A DNA stretch of 64,000 nucleotides from Bradyrhizobium tropiciagri (GCF_018130545.1 NZ_JAFCKF010000004.1:631501-695500), one strand, 5' to 3'. Positions 9,921 to 20,027 are shown, counted from the first letter of the stretch. A program made the numbers and translations. Notes: generated by a model from the sequence alone, not told the origin.

Positions 9921-10805
9921 ATGGAGAGCCCTCTCTTGGCCCTGATTTCGAGCCTCGATGCCCACAAATATCTGCGCGCATCGATGACCGCGTGCAGCTG
10001 GAACGCCGGCTGGCGCTCGCTGCTGCTGCGGGCCTATGACGATCCCGCCGAGGCTAACGAGTTCGTGACTCCTGCGACGCGCGACCATCTGATCGTGCTG
10101 GTGACCGGCGGTGCCTGCGATGTCGAGGTGCGCTATCGCGGCGGCTGGCAGCGGTTTCGCTCCGAGGTCGGCCATATCGGCATGACCGCGCCGGGCGAGG
10201 CCGCGATGCTGCGCTGGCGCGGCGACACCACCCACAGCACGTTGCAGCTTCATCTGCCCGCGGCCACGCTCGACCGCGTCGCGCAGGACCTGCCGCAGCG
10301 GCGGCAGACGGGCCCCGTCTTGCCGAGCGGCATCGGCACCGTCGATCCGCTGGTCAGCCAGGTCATGCTCAGCCTCGACCGGGCGTTCAGGGAGGGAGCG
10401 CCCGATCTCTATGCCGAGACCGCCGCGGAAATGCTGGCCGCGCATCTGCTGATCCGCCACGGTCGGTTCGACACCCAACCGCAGACTCCCGGCAACAGCG
10501 GAAGGCTGCGCCGGGTCGATGCGTTCATGCGCGACAACCTTGCTGCATCGGTCAACCTCGAGATGCTGGCACAGGAGGCCGGTGTCAGTCGCTTCCATCT
10601 GCTGAGGCTCTACAAGAAGCAATTTGGACAGACGCCGCTGAAGCGCCTCACCGAGCTGCGGATGGAGGAGGCGAAGCGGCTGCTGACGCATGGCGACGAG
10701 CCGGTGACGGCGATCGCGGCCAAGTGCGGCTACGACAACCCGTCGCATTTCGCCACCGCGTTCAGGCGCGTCGTCGGAGTATCGCCGGCCGCCTACCGGC
10801 AATAA
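9921..10805 (+). CDS. AraC family transcriptional regulator
   Basis: A 294-residue regulator with an N-terminal cupin-like sensing domain and a C-terminal AraC/XylS DNA-binding domain. The two helix-turn-helices are NLEMLAQEAGVSRFHLLRLY (about 201-220) and VTAIAAKCGYDNPSHFATAF (about 250-270). The ATG at 9921 is chosen because the protein then opens with MESPLLALIS; a GTG at 9888 in frame cannot be excluded, and neither has a strong ribosome-binding site. It points toward the molybdenum hydroxylase genes, which begin 126 bases later, so it probably activates them. Confidence 0.85.
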   Translation: MESPLLALISSLDAHKYLRASMTACSWNAGWRSLLLRAYDDPAEANEFVTPATRDHLIVLVTGGACDVEVRYRGGWQRFRSEVGHIGMTAPGEAAMLRWRGDTTHSTLQLHLPAATLDRVAQDLPQRRQTGPVLPSGIGTVDPLVSQVMLSLDRAFREGAPDLYAETAAEMLAAHLLIRHGRFDTQPQTPGNSGRLRRVDAFMRDNLAASVNLEMLAQEAGVSRFHLLRLYKKQFGQTPLKRLTELRMEEAKRLLTHGDEPVTAIAAKCGYDNPSHFATAFRRVVGVSPAAYRQ

Positions 10806-10930
10806 CTCTCCTTCAGCGGAATGTGAGCGCACGTGGCAATTCCGCGGGCGCAAGGGCAATCCTGCGAGAGACGAGTGCGCCCAGCGCTGCCATATCCGGT
10901 TCCGCCGGACGGAATCTCGCAGGGTGCAGA

Positions 10931-11392
10931 ATGTCCTTCGTTCTCAAGATCAATGGCGCGTCGCATACGATCGACGCGGATGGTGACACGCCGCTGTTGT
11001 GGGTGTTGCGCGACGTGCTGCAGATGACCGGCACCAAGTTCGGCTGCGGCATGGCGCTATGCGGTGCCTGTACCGTGCATCTCGACGGCGCAGCGACACG
11101 GTCATGCATCACCACGATCGACAGCGTCGGCGATGCCGCGATCACGACGATCGAGGCGATCGGCCAGAGCGAGGCCGGCCGCAAGGTGCAGCGGGCCTGG
11201 CTCGACCTCGACGTCGTGCAATGCGGCTATTGCCAGTCCGGCCAGATCATGTCGGCGACCGCGCTGTTAATGTCCAACGCGCATCCGACCGATGGCGATA
11301 TCAATGATGCGATGTCCGGCAATGTCTGCCGTTGCGGCACCTACAACCGCATTCGCGACGCGATCAAGCTGGCGGCCGGAGCAAAGCCATGA
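10931..11392 (+). CDS. Two [2Fe-2S] subunit of a molybdenum hydroxylase (IorA-like)
   Basis: A 153-residue iron-sulfur subunit resembling isoquinoline 1-oxidoreductase alpha. Cluster ligands are C39, C44, C47 and C59 (plant-ferredoxin type, FGCGMALCGACTVH) and C98, C101, C133 and C135 (QCGYCQSG and NVCRCGTY). It carries electrons from the molybdenum site of the next gene product, whose start codon overlaps its stop by four bases. No FAD subunit gene is adjacent, which is usual for the two-subunit IorAB group; these use an external acceptor such as a cytochrome. Confidence 0.9.
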   Translation: MSFVLKINGASHTIDADGDTPLLWVLRDVLQMTGTKFGCGMALCGACTVHLDGAATRSCITTIDSVGDAAITTIEAIGQSEAGRKVQRAWLDLDVVQCGYCQSGQIMSATALLMSNAHPTDGDINDAMSGNVCRCGTYNRIRDAIKLAAGAKP

Positions 11393-13548
11393 CGCTGACC
11401 ATAGTAAGTCGCGCGGACGCCGCAGCGCTCTCGCGTCGCACGTTCCTGAAAGCAAGCGCGACCGCAGCGGGTGGCCTGGCGCTGGCCTTCGTCGTGCCGG
11501 GCCGATCCGAAGCCGCGGGTGCGGAGAACGGAGCGCTGAACGGTTTCGTCCGCATCGAGCCGGACGGCCGCGTCCATCTTACCATCCCGATGGTGGAGAT
11601 GGGGCAGGGCACCTACACATCGCTCGCGATGCTGCTTGCCGAGGAGCTCGAGGTGAAGCTCGACAGCATCGTGCCCGAGCATGCGCCGCCAAACGACGCG
11701 CTCTATGCCAACCCGATCCTGCATGAGCAGTCGACTGGTCTGTCGGCATCGACCCGCGGCTTCTGGCTGCCGCTGCGCCAGGCGGGCGCCGCCGCGCGCA
11801 TCATGCTGGTGACCGCAGCGGCGCAGCGCTGGAAAGCCGATCCGGCCAAATGCACCGCCAAGGCTGGCGTGATTACCGATCCCTCGGGCAAGCGTTCGCT
11901 GCCCTATCGCGAGGTGGTGCAGGCGGCGGCGCAGATCAGGCCGCCGGCGCTCGACCAGATCAAGCTGAAGGCGCCCGGTCAATTCTCGCTGATCGGCACC
12001 TCGCCGAAGCGGCTTGAGGCCGCCGGCAAGGTCAGCGGCCGCACCCGGTTCGGCATCGATGCGATCGAGCCCGGGATGAAGTTTGCCGCGATCGCGATCT
12101 CGCCGGTCGGCGGCGGCAAGCCAAAGCAGGTGAACCAGGCCGCAGCGCTGGCGATCAAGGGCGTCCGTCAGGTCGTCGTGATCGACGAAGCCGTTGCGAT
12201 CATTGCCGACCACACCGGTGCGGCGAAGAAGGGACTGGAGGCCGCCGCGATCCAGTGGGACGACGGCCCGAACGCGCAGGTCAACAGCCAGAGCATCGTG
12301 GCACAGCTCAAAGCGGGGTCGGAAACATCGGGTGTCATCGCGCGGAACGAGGGCAATGTCGAGCAAGCCTTCGCCAAGGCGGCACGACGGTTCGATGCGG
12401 TGTTCGAGCTGCCGTTCCTGGCGCATGCAGCGATGGAGCCGATGAACTGCACGGTTCACCTCCGCAAGGATGCCTGCGAGATTTGGGTCGGCACCCAGGT
12501 GCCGACGGTGACGCAGACCAGGGTGGCGGCGTTGACCGGGCTGCAAAAGGACGCGGTCATTCTGCACAACCAGTTTCTCGGTGGCGGTTTTGGGCGGCGG
12601 CTCGAGCCCGACGGCACGCTGCTCGCGGTCAAGATCGCCAGGCATGTCGATGGTCCGGTCAAAGTGATCTGGAGCCGCGAGGAAGATATCCAGCACGACA
12701 TTTACCGGCCCTATTACTACGACCGGATATCGGCCGCGGTCGACGAAGCCGGCAATCCGGTGGCGTGGCATCATCGGGTGTGCGGCTCGTCAGTGGTGGC
12801 GCGCTTTGCGCCGCCGCTGTTCAAGAACGGGCTGGATTTCGATGCGGTGGAAGGCGCCGCCGAGCCGCCTTACGCGTTGCCCAATATCCTGGTCGACTAC
12901 GTTCGCGTCGAGCCGGCCAGCATCACCACCGGCTTCTGGCGCGGCGTCGGCCCGGTCCACAACGTGTTCATCGTCGAGAGCTTCATCGACGAACTGGCCT
13001 TCGCGGCGAAGCAGGATCCGGTCGCCTACCGGCGTCGCTTGTTGTCGAAGAATCCGCGCGCGCTCGCAGTGCTCAACCTCGCCGCGGAGAAGGCCGGCTG
13101 GGGGCAGCCGATGCCGGCCGGAAAGGCGCGCGGCATCTCGCTGCAATTCGCGTTCGGCAGCTATTTGTCGCAGGTCGCCGAGGTCGCGGTCGATACCAAG
13201 GGCAAGGTCAGGGTCGAGCGCATCGTGTGCGCGGTGGACTGCGGCATCGCCGTGACCCCGAGCATGATCGAGGCGCAGGTGCAGAGCGGGACGATCTTCG
13301 GGCTCACTGCGGCGCTGCGTGGCGCGATCACGATCAAGGACGGCCGGGTCGAGCAGTCCAATTTCGACAGCTATCCGCCGATGCGGATCGACGAGGTGCC
13401 GCGCATCGAGACCCACATCGTTCCGAGCACTGAAAATCCAGGTGGCCTTGGTGAGGCTGCCACTGCGATCGTCGCCCCGGCGGTGACCAATGCGATTTTT
13501 GCTGCGACGGGACGGCGGATCAGAAAGCTGCCGATCGAGGAGGTCTGA
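11389..13548 (+). CDS. Molybdopterin-binding subunit of a xanthine-oxidase-family hydroxylase (IorB-like)
   Basis: A 719-residue catalytic subunit that would hydroxylate an aldehyde or N-heterocycle with water-derived oxygen. A twin-arginine leader (LSRRTFLKASATAAGG, residues 15-30) indicates export to the periplasm in folded form, probably carrying the IorA-like partner along. Cofactor motifs include GGGFGRRLEPDG near 400, and the catalytic glutamate is in GGLGEAATAIV near the C-terminus. The length fits IorB-type single-chain subunits. Substrate is unknown; the AraC regulator upstream suggests induction by it. The cytochrome b561 gene is 10 kb away and has no evident link. Confidence 0.88.
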   Translation: MTLTIVSRADAAALSRRTFLKASATAAGGLALAFVVPGRSEAAGAENGALNGFVRIEPDGRVHLTIPMVEMGQGTYTSLAMLLAEELEVKLDSIVPEHAPPNDALYANPILHEQSTGLSASTRGFWLPLRQAGAAARIMLVTAAAQRWKADPAKCTAKAGVITDPSGKRSLPYREVVQAAAQIRPPALDQIKLKAPGQFSLIGTSPKRLEAAGKVSGRTRFGIDAIEPGMKFAAIAISPVGGGKPKQVNQAAALAIKGVRQVVVIDEAVAIIADHTGAAKKGLEAAAIQWDDGPNAQVNSQSIVAQLKAGSETSGVIARNEGNVEQAFAKAARRFDAVFELPFLAHAAMEPMNCTVHLRKDACEIWVGTQVPTVTQTRVAALTGLQKDAVILHNQFLGGGFGRRLEPDGTLLAVKIARHVDGPVKVIWSREEDIQHDIYRPYYYDRISAAVDEAGNPVAWHHRVCGSSVVARFAPPLFKNGLDFDAVEGAAEPPYALPNILVDYVRVEPASITTGFWRGVGPVHNVFIVESFIDELAFAAKQDPVAYRRRLLSKNPRALAVLNLAAEKAGWGQPMPAGKARGISLQFAFGSYLSQVAEVAVDTKGKVRVERIVCAVDCGIAVTPSMIEAQVQSGTIFGLTAALRGAITIKDGRVEQSNFDSYPPMRIDEVPRIETHIVPSTENPGGLGEAATAIVAPAVTNAIFAATGRRIRKLPIEEV

Positions 13549-13575
13549 GCATCGCGGCCGATGAGGCCGCGATGC
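13549..13575. terminator. Hairpin between convergent genes, likely bidirectional terminator
   Basis: Perfect 11-bp arms GCATCGCGGCC (13549-13559) and GGCCGCGATGC (13565-13575) with a 5-base loop lie directly after the stop of the molybdopterin subunit and before the end of the convergent small gene. There is no strong T-run on either side, so efficiency is uncertain. Confidence 0.55.
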
Positions 13576-13587
13576 ATTGACGAGAGT

Positions 13588-13764
13588 TCACGCTGCGGTT
13601 TCCGCCGGCGAGGTCTCGCCGTCGAGCCAATCCTGCTCAATTGCCAGCGCGCGCCACGCCGCCTCCATGCGCTTGAAGCGGTTGTAGGTCGGGTCGTCGT
13701 CGGCCCGCTCGGCAAGCTGGGCGCAGTTCTCCGCATTGTCGAGGAATTGCTGCGATTGTTTCAT
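13588..13764 (-). CDS. Small conserved hypothetical protein (58 aa)
   Basis: A 58-residue soluble protein beginning MKQSQQFLDNAENCAQLAER, highly charged and apparently all-helical. The ATG is preceded by AGGAGG at a spacing of 7 bases, which is strong support that this short frame is real. Proteins of this kind, with a QQFLDNAENC-like start and an AAWRALA segment, seem common in Bradyrhizobium as I recall, but have no known function. A similarly small, charged helical protein lies 545 bases away (14309-14482). Confidence 0.75.
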   Translation of the reverse strand: MKQSQQFLDNAENCAQLAERADDDPTYNRFKRMEAAWRALAIEQDWLDGETSPAETAA

Positions 13765-13980
13765 GGAACGTCCTCCTGTTGCTGAGGACGTGGGACATCA
13801 AATCAGGCTATTCAACGCGTGGAACATGAGCATTTCGCCACACACGTGAATGCCTGTTCAGCCGAGTTCCCGCGCGATGTTCCGCGTCAGCGCGTGAGCA
13901 TCTGCATCATGATCGACATAGGAACGCTATGTCGCAGCCGACGTTCCTCCTCGCGTCGCAACTGGAGGAGGAGAGACGTC

Positions 13981-14238
13981 ATGAGGAAATACCTGTTCGC
14001 CGCGGCCATGGTGACCGCGATCGCGTCGCCTGCGTTTGCCGATGAAATCGGTGTTCGTGCCGGTCCCGTCGGCGCCGGCGTAACCGTCGGTCGGGCGCCC
14101 GAGTATCGCGACCGCGATCGTGACCGTACCACCGTGATCAGGGAGCGTGAGCCGCGCAGTGACCGGACCACCGTGATCAAGAAGCAGGACGAGTTCGGCA
14201 ATCGCAGCAAGACCGTGATCCATCACGACGACGACTGA
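13981..14238 (+). CDS. Small secreted protein with RD-rich repeats (85 aa)
   Basis: An 85-residue protein with a clear Sec signal peptide (MRKYLFAAAMVTAIASPAFA, cleavage after residue 20). The mature part is short, strongly charged and repetitive: RDRDRDRTTVIRERE is followed by DRTTVIKKQDE, and it ends in HHDDD. GGAGGAGAG upstream is a good ribosome-binding site. It is followed by a hairpin terminator, so it is a single-gene unit. No domain is recognised. Metal binding by the acidic-histidine tail is possible but is only a guess. Confidence 0.75.
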   Translation: MRKYLFAAAMVTAIASPAFADEIGVRAGPVGAGVTVGRAPEYRDRDRDRTTVIREREPRSDRTTVIKKQDEFGNRSKTVIHHDDD

Positions 14239-14260
14239 TGCCGATCGAAGCGATGTTGCG

Positions 14261-14292
14261 AAGTCCGCCGCTGACGCCGTCACGGCGGACTT
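14261..14292. terminator. Rho-independent terminator between convergent small genes
   Basis: AAGTCCGCCG (14261-14270) pairs perfectly with CGGCGGACTT (14283-14292), and the loop can itself pair (TGACG/CGTCA). The right arm runs into TTGTATTT on the plus strand. It can serve the secreted-protein gene from the left and the small minus-strand gene from the right. Confidence 0.7.
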
Positions 14293-14308
14293 TGTATTTG
14301 GGTGATAC

Positions 14309-14482
14309 CTAGCTCGTCGGTGAACCCGGTGCGGGAGCATCCGGAGACTCCGTCGCGATCCGGTTGCGGCACTCTTGGGCGTAGGCGCGCAAGCGCTCGA
14401 CGGTTAGCGAGTCCATGCCGGTGCGCGCCAGTCGCTCGGCACGGTCGGCCTGATCCTTGAGATCGTGGGATGTCCGGGTCAT
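14309..14482 (-). CDS. Small hypothetical protein (57 aa)
   Basis: A 57-residue charged protein starting MTRTSHDLKDQADRAERLAR with a proline-rich tail (ESPDAPAPGSPTS). The ATG at 14482 is preceded by GGAGG five bases away; an in-frame ATG four codons earlier lacks such a site. The composition suggests a short helix pair. No function can be assigned. Confidence 0.65.
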   Translation of the reverse strand: MTRTSHDLKDQADRAERLARTGMDSLTVERLRAYAQECRNRIATESPDAPAPGSPTS

Positions 14483-14581
14483 GTGTGCCTCCATGCCCAG
14501 ACAATTTGAATCGAATTGCGACGTTCCCCGGCCCTTGGGCCGGTGGCTAACGGGCGGTTAACCCGTGGGCCGGAGCGGTGC

Positions 14582-16123
14582 CTAGGTCACCGGGGCCGGG
14601 TTGAACAGCGTCAGATCGTTGTGGATGCCCCACTTGTCCGACCATGGTTTGGTGCGCCCGCTGGCGACGTCGAGGATCAGGCGGAACAGGTCCCAGCCGG
14701 TTTCCTCGATCGTCTTCTCGCCGGTCGCGATGCAGCCCGCGTCGAAATCGATCAGATCCTTCCAGCGCCGCGCCAGTTCGCTGCGCGTCGCGACCTTGAT
14801 GACGGGGGCGGCGGCGAGGCCATAGGGCGTGCCGCGACCGGTGGTGAAGACTTGCAAAGTCATGCCGGAGGCGAGCTGCAAGGTGCCGCAGATGAAGTCG
14901 CTCGCGGGCGTCGCCGCAAACAGCATGCCCTTCTGCCGTGCCTTTTCACCGGGGGACAACACGCCGGCGATCGGGCCGGAGCCCGACTTCACGATCGAGC
15001 CGAGGGATTTTTCGACGATGTTGGCGAGCCCGCCCTTCTTGTTGCCTGGCGTGGTGTTGGCGCTGCGGTCGGCGCCGCCGCGGGCCAGATACGCATCGTA
15101 CCACGCCATCTCGCGGATCAGCGCGCGGCCGACATCCTCGTTGACGGCGCGGCGGGTGAGAAGCTGGATCGCGTCGCGCACCTCGGTGACTTCCGAGAAC
15201 ATGACGGTCGCACCGGCGCGGACCAACAGGTCCGCGGCGAAGCCGACTGCGGGGTTGGCGGTGACGCCCGAGAACGCATCGCTGCCGCCGCATTGCAGGC
15301 CGATCACGAGATCGGCGGCCGGGCAGGTCTCGCGCGTGCGGGTGTTGAGCACCTTCAGCCGCGCCTCGGCCTGGGTCATGATCGCCTCGACGATCGCACC
15401 AAAACCGTCGAAGGCCTCGTCCTGCATCCGCACGATGGCATCGCTGACGCCTTCCGGGACGAGCCGTTCCGGCGCGAGCTTCTCGCAGCCAAGGCCGATG
15501 ACCAGGATCTCGCCGCCGAAATTCGGATTGAGCGCGAGGTTTTGCAGGGTGCGGATCGGCACCACGGCGTCGGGCGCCGTGATCGCGACGCCGCAGCCAT
15601 AGGCGTGGGTCAGCGGCACGACGTCGTCGACATTGGGATATTTCGGCAGCAGCTCGGCGCGGATCCGCTTCACCGCATATTCCATCGTGCCCTTGACGCA
15701 TTGCACGGACGAGGAGATGCCGAGGATGTTCTTCGTTCCCACTGAACCGTCGGGATTGCGAAAGCCCTCGAAGGTAAAACCTTCGAGCGGTGGCAGCGCC
15801 GGCGGCACCGCGGTCGATATCTCGAGCTGATCGAGCGGTGGCGCGTCGGGCATACGGATGCGCGCCTCGTCGACCCATTCGCCGGCCAGGATCGGCGACA
15901 GTGCATGGCCGATCACCTCGCCATAGCGGATGATCGGTGCGCCCTCGGCGATGTTGTCCAGCGCCGTCTTGTGGCCCTGCGGCACGAATGCGCGCAGTGT
16001 CAGGCCGCACGCGAAGCGGGAGCCTTTGGGCAGGCCGAAATCATTCACGACGATCGCGACATTGTCGCGTTCGTTGAGCTTGATGTAGCGCGGCTGCTCC
16101 TGCGCGCCGATCGACTGGTCCAT
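14582..16123 (-). CDS. garD: Galactarate dehydratase (altronate/galactarate dehydratase family)
   Basis: A 513-residue dehydratase of the UxaA/GarD family that converts galactarate to 5-dehydro-4-deoxyglucarate, the same intermediate that gudD makes from glucarate. The N-terminal SAF domain (about 1-100) and the GarD catalytic core with [14 protein letters not shown] near 125 and [17 protein letters not shown] near 278 are present. AGGAAG precedes the ATG at 16123. It is the last gene of the leftward operon kdgD-gudD-semialdehyde dehydrogenase-garD; a palindromic element sits between it and the preceding gene. UxaA-type altronate dehydratase is the main alternative, made less likely by these neighbours. 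Confidence 0.87.
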   Translation of the reverse strand: MDQSIGAQEQPRYIKLNERDNVAIVVNDFGLPKGSRFACGLTLRAFVPQGHKTALDNIAEGAPIIRYGEVIGHALSPILAGEWVDEARIRMPDAPPLDQLEISTAVPPALPPLEGFTFEGFRNPDGSVGTKNILGISSSVQCVKGTMEYAVKRIRAELLPKYPNVDDVVPLTHAYGCGVAITAPDAVVPIRTLQNLALNPNFGGEILVIGLGCEKLAPERLVPEGVSDAIVRMQDEAFDGFGAIVEAIMTQAEARLKVLNTRTRETCPAADLVIGLQCGGSDAFSGVTANPAVGFAADLLVRAGATVMFSEVTEVRDAIQLLTRRAVNEDVGRALIREMAWYDAYLARGGADRSANTTPGNKKGGLANIVEKSLGSIVKSGSGPIAGVLSPGEKARQKGMLFAATPASDFICGTLQLASGMTLQVFTTGRGTPYGLAAAPVIKVATRSELARRWKDLIDFDAGCIATGEKTIEETGWDLFRLILDVASGRTKPWSDKWGIHNDLTLFNPAPVT

Positions 16124-16140
16124 GAAGCTTCCTCGATCTG

Positions 16141-16224
16141 TAGGGTGGGTTAGCCGAAGGCGTAACCCACCAATGCTTGGTATGTCGTGGCCGTGGTGGG
16201 TTACGCTGACGCTAACCCACCCTA
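16141..16224. repeat. Nested palindromic intergenic element
   Basis: Outer arms TAGGGTGGGTTAGC (16141-16154) and GCTAACCCACCCTA (16211-16224) and inner arms GCGTAACCCACCA (16160-16172) and TGGTGGGTTACGC (16194-16206) are all perfect. This GGGTGGGTTAGC palindrome family is widespread between genes in Bradyrhizobium-like genomes. It interrupts an otherwise compact operon between the semialdehyde dehydrogenase and garD, so transcripts would fold a long stem there. Confidence 0.8.
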
Positions 16225-16230
16225 CGCATC

Positions 16231-17679
16231 TCAACCCGGGAAGGTGTAGGCCGTCTTCACCGTGGTGTAGAACTCGCGGGCATAGGCGCCCTGTTCGCGC
16301 GCGCCATAGCTCGAGCCCTTACGGCCGCCGAACGGCACGTGGTAGTCGACACCGGCGGTCGGCAGGTTGACCATCACCATGCCGGCCTCGCTGTTGCGCT
16401 TGTAATGCGAGGCGTATTTCAGGCTTGTGGTGCAGATGCCAGACGCAAGGCCGAATTCGGTGTCGTTGGAGATCGCCAACGCCTCTTCATAATCCTTGGC
16501 GCGGATCACGCAGGCGACCGGGCCAAAAATCTCCTCGCGGGCGATGCGCATCTGGTTGGTCGCCCCGGTGAACAGCGCAGGCTGCAGGTAGAAGCCGGGC
16601 GTCTCGCGGTTCAACAGCTCGCCGCCCCAATGCAGGCGGGCGCCTTCGTCCTGGCCGAGCTTGATGTAGCGGAGGTCCTGGTCGAGCTGGCTCTGGTCAA
16701 CGACGGGGCCGACATGCACGCCGCTCTTCAGGGCGTCGTCCACCGAAAGCCCCTTCATCCGCTCGGTCATCGCATCGACGAAGCGGTCGTGAATCCCTGC
16801 GGTGACGATCAGGCGCGAGGAGGCGGTGCAGCGCTGGCCGGTCGAGAAATAGGCGCCGTTGACGGCGACCTCGACCGCGACCTTGACGTCGGCGTCGTCG
16901 AGCACGACGAGCGGATTCTTGCCGCCCATCTCGAGCTGGAACTTCTTCATCGGATTGGAGAGCACGCAGGCCTGCGCGATCTTGCGGCCGGTCTGCACCG
17001 AGCCGGTGAAGGAGATCGCGGCGACGTCGGGATGATCCAGCAGTGTCTGGCCGACCACCGAGCCCGAACCGACCACGAGGTTGAACACCCCGGCCGGAAT
17101 GCCCGAGCGCGCGATGATCTCGGACAGCGCATGCGCGGAGCCCGGCACCAGCTCGGCCGGCTTGAACACCACAGCGTTGCCGTAGCAAAGCGCCGGGGCG
17201 ATCTTCCAGGCCGGGATCGCGATCGGGAAATTCCACGGCGTGATCATGCCGACGACGCCGAACGGCTCGCGGGTGATCTCGACGTCGAGGCCGGGGCGCA
17301 CCGATGCGCCCTTCTCGCCCATCAGCCGCAGCGCCTCGCCGGCGAAGAACGCAAAAATCTGTCCGGCGCGGGCCACCTCGCCGATGCCCTCGGGGAGCGT
17401 CTTGCCTTCCTCGCGCGCGAGCAGACGGCCGAGCTCTTCCTTGCGGGCGAGGATTTCGACCGAGATCTTGGTCAGCGCGTCAAAGCGCTCCTGCGGCGTC
17501 GAGCGCGCCCAGGCCGGGAACGCGGCCTTTGCGGCTGCGATCGCCTTTTCGGTCTGCGCCTTGTCGGCCTTGGCGTATTCGCCGACCACGTCCTTGGTGT
17601 TGGAGGGATTGATGTCCCGCGTGATGCTGGTTCCGTCGACCCATTCGCCGGCGATGAAGTTCTTCTGGTGAGCGGTCAT
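16231..17679 (-). CDS. Alpha-ketoglutarate semialdehyde dehydrogenase (aldehyde dehydrogenase family)
   Basis: A 482-residue NAD(P)-dependent aldehyde dehydrogenase with the catalytic pair E250 ([10 protein letters not shown]) and C284 ([11 protein letters not shown]) and the NAD-binding [12 protein letters not shown] segment. Within this operon it should oxidise 2,5-dioxopentanoate, the product of KdgD, to 2-oxoglutarate, which feeds the TCA cycle. The start at 17679 has a GGAGAG motif. The reading frame stays open far upstream, but that part only mirrors the gudD gene. Length and context fit KGSADH; a broader aldehyde substrate range is usual for this family. Confidence 0.9.
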   Translation of the reverse strand: MTAHQKNFIAGEWVDGTSITRDINPSNTKDVVGEYAKADKAQTEKAIAAAKAAFPAWARSTPQERFDALTKISVEILARKEELGRLLAREEGKTLPEGIGEVARAGQIFAFFAGEALRLMGEKGASVRPGLDVEITREPFGVVGMITPWNFPIAIPAWKIAPALCYGNAVVFKPAELVPGSAHALSEIIARSGIPAGVFNLVVGSGSVVGQTLLDHPDVAAISFTGSVQTGRKIAQACVLSNPMKKFQLEMGGKNPLVVLDDADVKVAVEVAVNGAYFSTGQRCTASSRLIVTAGIHDRFVDAMTERMKGLSVDDALKSGVHVGPVVDQSQLDQDLRYIKLGQDEGARLHWGGELLNRETPGFYLQPALFTGATNQMRIAREEIFGPVACVIRAKDYEEALAISNDTEFGLASGICTTSLKYASHYKRNSEAGMVMVNLPTAGVDYHVPFGGRKGSSYGAREQGAYAREFYTTVKTAYTFPG

Positions 17680-17699
17680 GTTTCTCTCCAACTTTCTTG

Positions 17700-19055
17700 T
17701 TAGCGCACGAGGCAGGGACGCTTGTCGTCGAAGGTCCAGCCCGGGATCAGGAACTGCATGGCCAGCGCATCGTCGCGGGCGCCGAGACCATGCTGCTTGT
17801 ATAGCGCGTTCGCCGCCTCGATGGCACCGCGATTGAGCTCGATGCCGAGGCCCGGCCGATCCGGGATCGCGATCTTGCCGCCCTTGATCTGCAGCGGCTC
17901 CTTGGTCAACGCCTGGCCGTCCTGCCAGATCCAGTGGGTGTCGATCGCGGTCACCTTGCCCGGCGCGGCGGCGCCGACATGGGTGAACATCGCCAGCGAA
18001 ATATCGAAATGGTTGTTGGAGTGCGAGCCCCAGGTCAGGCCGTTGTCGCGGCAGGTCTGCGCCACCCGCACCGAGCCCTGCATGGTCCAGAAATGCGGAT
18101 CGGCGAGCGGAATGTCGACGGCCCCGAGCCGCAGTGCGTGGGAGAGCTGGCGCCAGTCGGTCGCGATCATGTTGGTCGCGGTCGGCAGCCCGGTGGCGCG
18201 GCGGAACTCGGCCATGATCTCGCGGCCGGAGAAGCCGGCCTCGGCGCCGCAGGGGTCCTCGGCATAGGCGAGCACGCCATGCATGTTGCTGCATAGCCGG
18301 ATCGCCTCGTCGAGCGACCAGGCGCCGTTCGGGTCGAGCGTGACACGCGCCTTGGGAAAGCGTTTCGCGATCGCGGTGACGGCCTCGATCTCCGCTTCGC
18401 CCGCGAGCACGCCGCCCTTGAGCTTGAAATCGGCGAAACCGTAATGCGCCTGCGTCGCCTCGGCGAGCCGCACGATCGCCTCCGGCGTCATCGCCGCCTG
18501 ATGGCGCAGATTGAACCAGTCGGGCTTGCCGGTCTCGCCCTCGACGTAAGGCAGGCTGGTCTTGCTGCGATCGCCGACGAAGAACAGATAGCCGAGCGTC
18601 TCGACTTCAGCGCGCTGCTGGCCTTCGCCGAGCAATGCAGCGACCGGGAGATTGAGATGCTGGCCGAGCAGATCGAGCAGCGCTGATTCAACCGCGGTGA
18701 CCGCGTGGATGGTGACGCGCAGGTCAAAGGTCTGCTTGCCGCGGCCGCCGGCGTCGCGGTCGGCAAAGGTCTTGCGCATCGCCGCCAGGATGTTGTTGCA
18801 GGCGCCGATGGTCTGGCCGACGACGAGGTCGCGGGCATCTTCCAGTGTCTTGCGGATCTTCTCGCCGCCCGGCACCTCGCCGACGCCGGTGTGGCCGGAG
18901 TTGTCGGTGAGGATGACGAGGTTGCGGGTGAAGAACGGCGCGTGTGCGCCGCTCAGATTGAGGAGCATGCCGTCGCGGCCGGCGACCGGGATCACCTCCA
19001 TCGCCGTGACGACGGGGGCGCCGGCAAAGCCGGTGCGGATCGTGTCTTGAATCAT
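17700..19055 (-). CDS. gudD: Glucarate dehydratase
   Basis: A 451-residue enolase-superfamily enzyme that dehydrates D-glucarate (and L-idarate) to 5-dehydro-4-deoxyglucarate. Superfamily residues are visible: K211/K213 in FKLKGG, metal ligands D241 and N243 (LDPNGAW), E266 (YAEDPCG) and N295 (TATNMIATD), and the catalytic H345 (WGSHSNNHF). All lie about six residues later than in the E. coli enzyme. It is flanked in the operon by kdgD (30-base gap) and the semialdehyde dehydrogenase (20-base gap). Confidence 0.95.
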   Translation of the reverse strand: MIQDTIRTGFAGAPVVTAMEVIPVAGRDGMLLNLSGAHAPFFTRNLVILTDNSGHTGVGEVPGGEKIRKTLEDARDLVVGQTIGACNNILAAMRKTFADRDAGGRGKQTFDLRVTIHAVTAVESALLDLLGQHLNLPVAALLGEGQQRAEVETLGYLFFVGDRSKTSLPYVEGETGKPDWFNLRHQAAMTPEAIVRLAEATQAHYGFADFKLKGGVLAGEAEIEAVTAIAKRFPKARVTLDPNGAWSLDEAIRLCSNMHGVLAYAEDPCGAEAGFSGREIMAEFRRATGLPTATNMIATDWRQLSHALRLGAVDIPLADPHFWTMQGSVRVAQTCRDNGLTWGSHSNNHFDISLAMFTHVGAAAPGKVTAIDTHWIWQDGQALTKEPLQIKGGKIAIPDRPGLGIELNRGAIEAANALYKQHGLGARDDALAMQFLIPGWTFDDKRPCLVR

Positions 19056-19085
19056 TTGCTCCTCCCTTCGTGCTTTGCTGTTGGC

Positions 19086-20027
19086 TTATTCCGCTGCCTG
19101 CCGGGTCGCGGCCTGCGGCAGCTTTGCCACCAGTGCTGCGAGCTCGGCGATCTCCTGCGCGGTGAGATCGGTGAGCGGCGGGCGCACCGGGCCGGAATCG
19201 CGGCCGATCACCTTCATGCCGGCCTTGATGATCGACACCGCATAACCCTTCTTGCGGTTGCGTATCGTGATCAGCGGCAGGATGAAATCCTTCAGACCTG
19301 CATGGATGGTCTGATGATCGCGCCGGCGCACCGCGGCGTAGAAGTTGGTGGCGAATTCCGGCACGAAGTTGAACACCGCCGACGAATAGGTGGTCACGCC
19401 CATGTCGAGATAGGGCAGCGCGAAGGTTTCCGCGGTCGGCAGGCCGCCGATATAGGTCAGGCGGTCGCCGAGCTTGGTATAGACGCGGGTCATCAGCTCG
19501 ATGTCGCCGATGCCGTCCTTGTAGCCGACGAGGTTCGGGCAGCGCTCGCAGAGCCGCGCCAGCGTATCGGGCTGCAGGATCGCATTGTCGCGGTTGTAGA
19601 CGATGACGCCGATCTTGACCGACGAACACACCGCCTCGACATGCGCGGCGAGGCCGTCCTGCTCGGCATGGGTGAGATAGGGCGGCAGCAGCAAGAGGCC
19701 GTCGGCGCCGGCCTTTTCCGCGCCAACAGCGATCTCGCGCGCGATGGCGGTGCCGTAGCCGGTGCCGGCCAGCACGGGAACGCGGCCCTTGGTCTCCTCG
19801 ACCGCGATCTTCACGACATGCGGAACCTCAGCCGGGGTCAGCGAGAAGAACTCGCCGGTGCCGCCTGCGGCGAACAGGCCGGCGACGTCATAGCCGCACA
19901 GCCAGTCCATGTTGGCGCGATAGGTCGCCTCGTCGAACGAATAGTCGGCCTTGAACGGGGTCACGGGGAAAGACAGGAGGCCGCCGCCAATTCTCGCGGC
20001 CATCTCCTGAGGGGTCATCTTGCTCAT
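19086..20027 (-). CDS. kdgD: 5-dehydro-4-deoxyglucarate dehydratase
   Basis: A 313-residue class I aldolase-fold enzyme of the DHDPS/NAL superfamily that decarboxylates and dehydrates 5-dehydro-4-deoxyglucarate to 2,5-dioxopentanoate. The Schiff-base lysine is K170 (VGYKDGIGD), and the catalytic tyrosine is Y144 (VIVYNRDN). [10 protein letters not shown] near 55 is the substrate-carboxylate loop. The ATG at 20027 follows AAGGAG, deciding against an upstream codon at 20087. It heads the leftward operon and has a recognisable promoter shared in sequence with the MFS importer gene. Confidence 0.94.
   Translation of the reverse strand: MSKMTPQEMAARIGGGLLSFPVTPFKADYSFDEATYRANMDWLCGYDVAGLFAAGGTGEFFSLTPAEVPHVVKIAVEETKGRVPVLAGTGYGTAIAREIAVGAEKAGADGLLLLPPYLTHAEQDGLAAHVEAVCSSVKIGVIVYNRDNAILQPDTLARLCERCPNLVGYKDGIGDIELMTRVYTKLGDRLTYIGGLPTAETFALPYLDMGVTTYSSAVFNFVPEFATNFYAAVRRRDHQTIHAGLKDFILPLITIRNRKKGYAVSIIKAGMKVIGRDSGPVRPPLTDLTAQEIAELAALVAKLPQAATRQAAE

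Noticed and set aside
17680-18294. Upstream 205-codon extension of the semialdehyde dehydrogenase frame
   Set aside because: It overlaps gudD in another frame, and a normal start with a ribosome-binding site exists at 17679. It is not a fusion protein.
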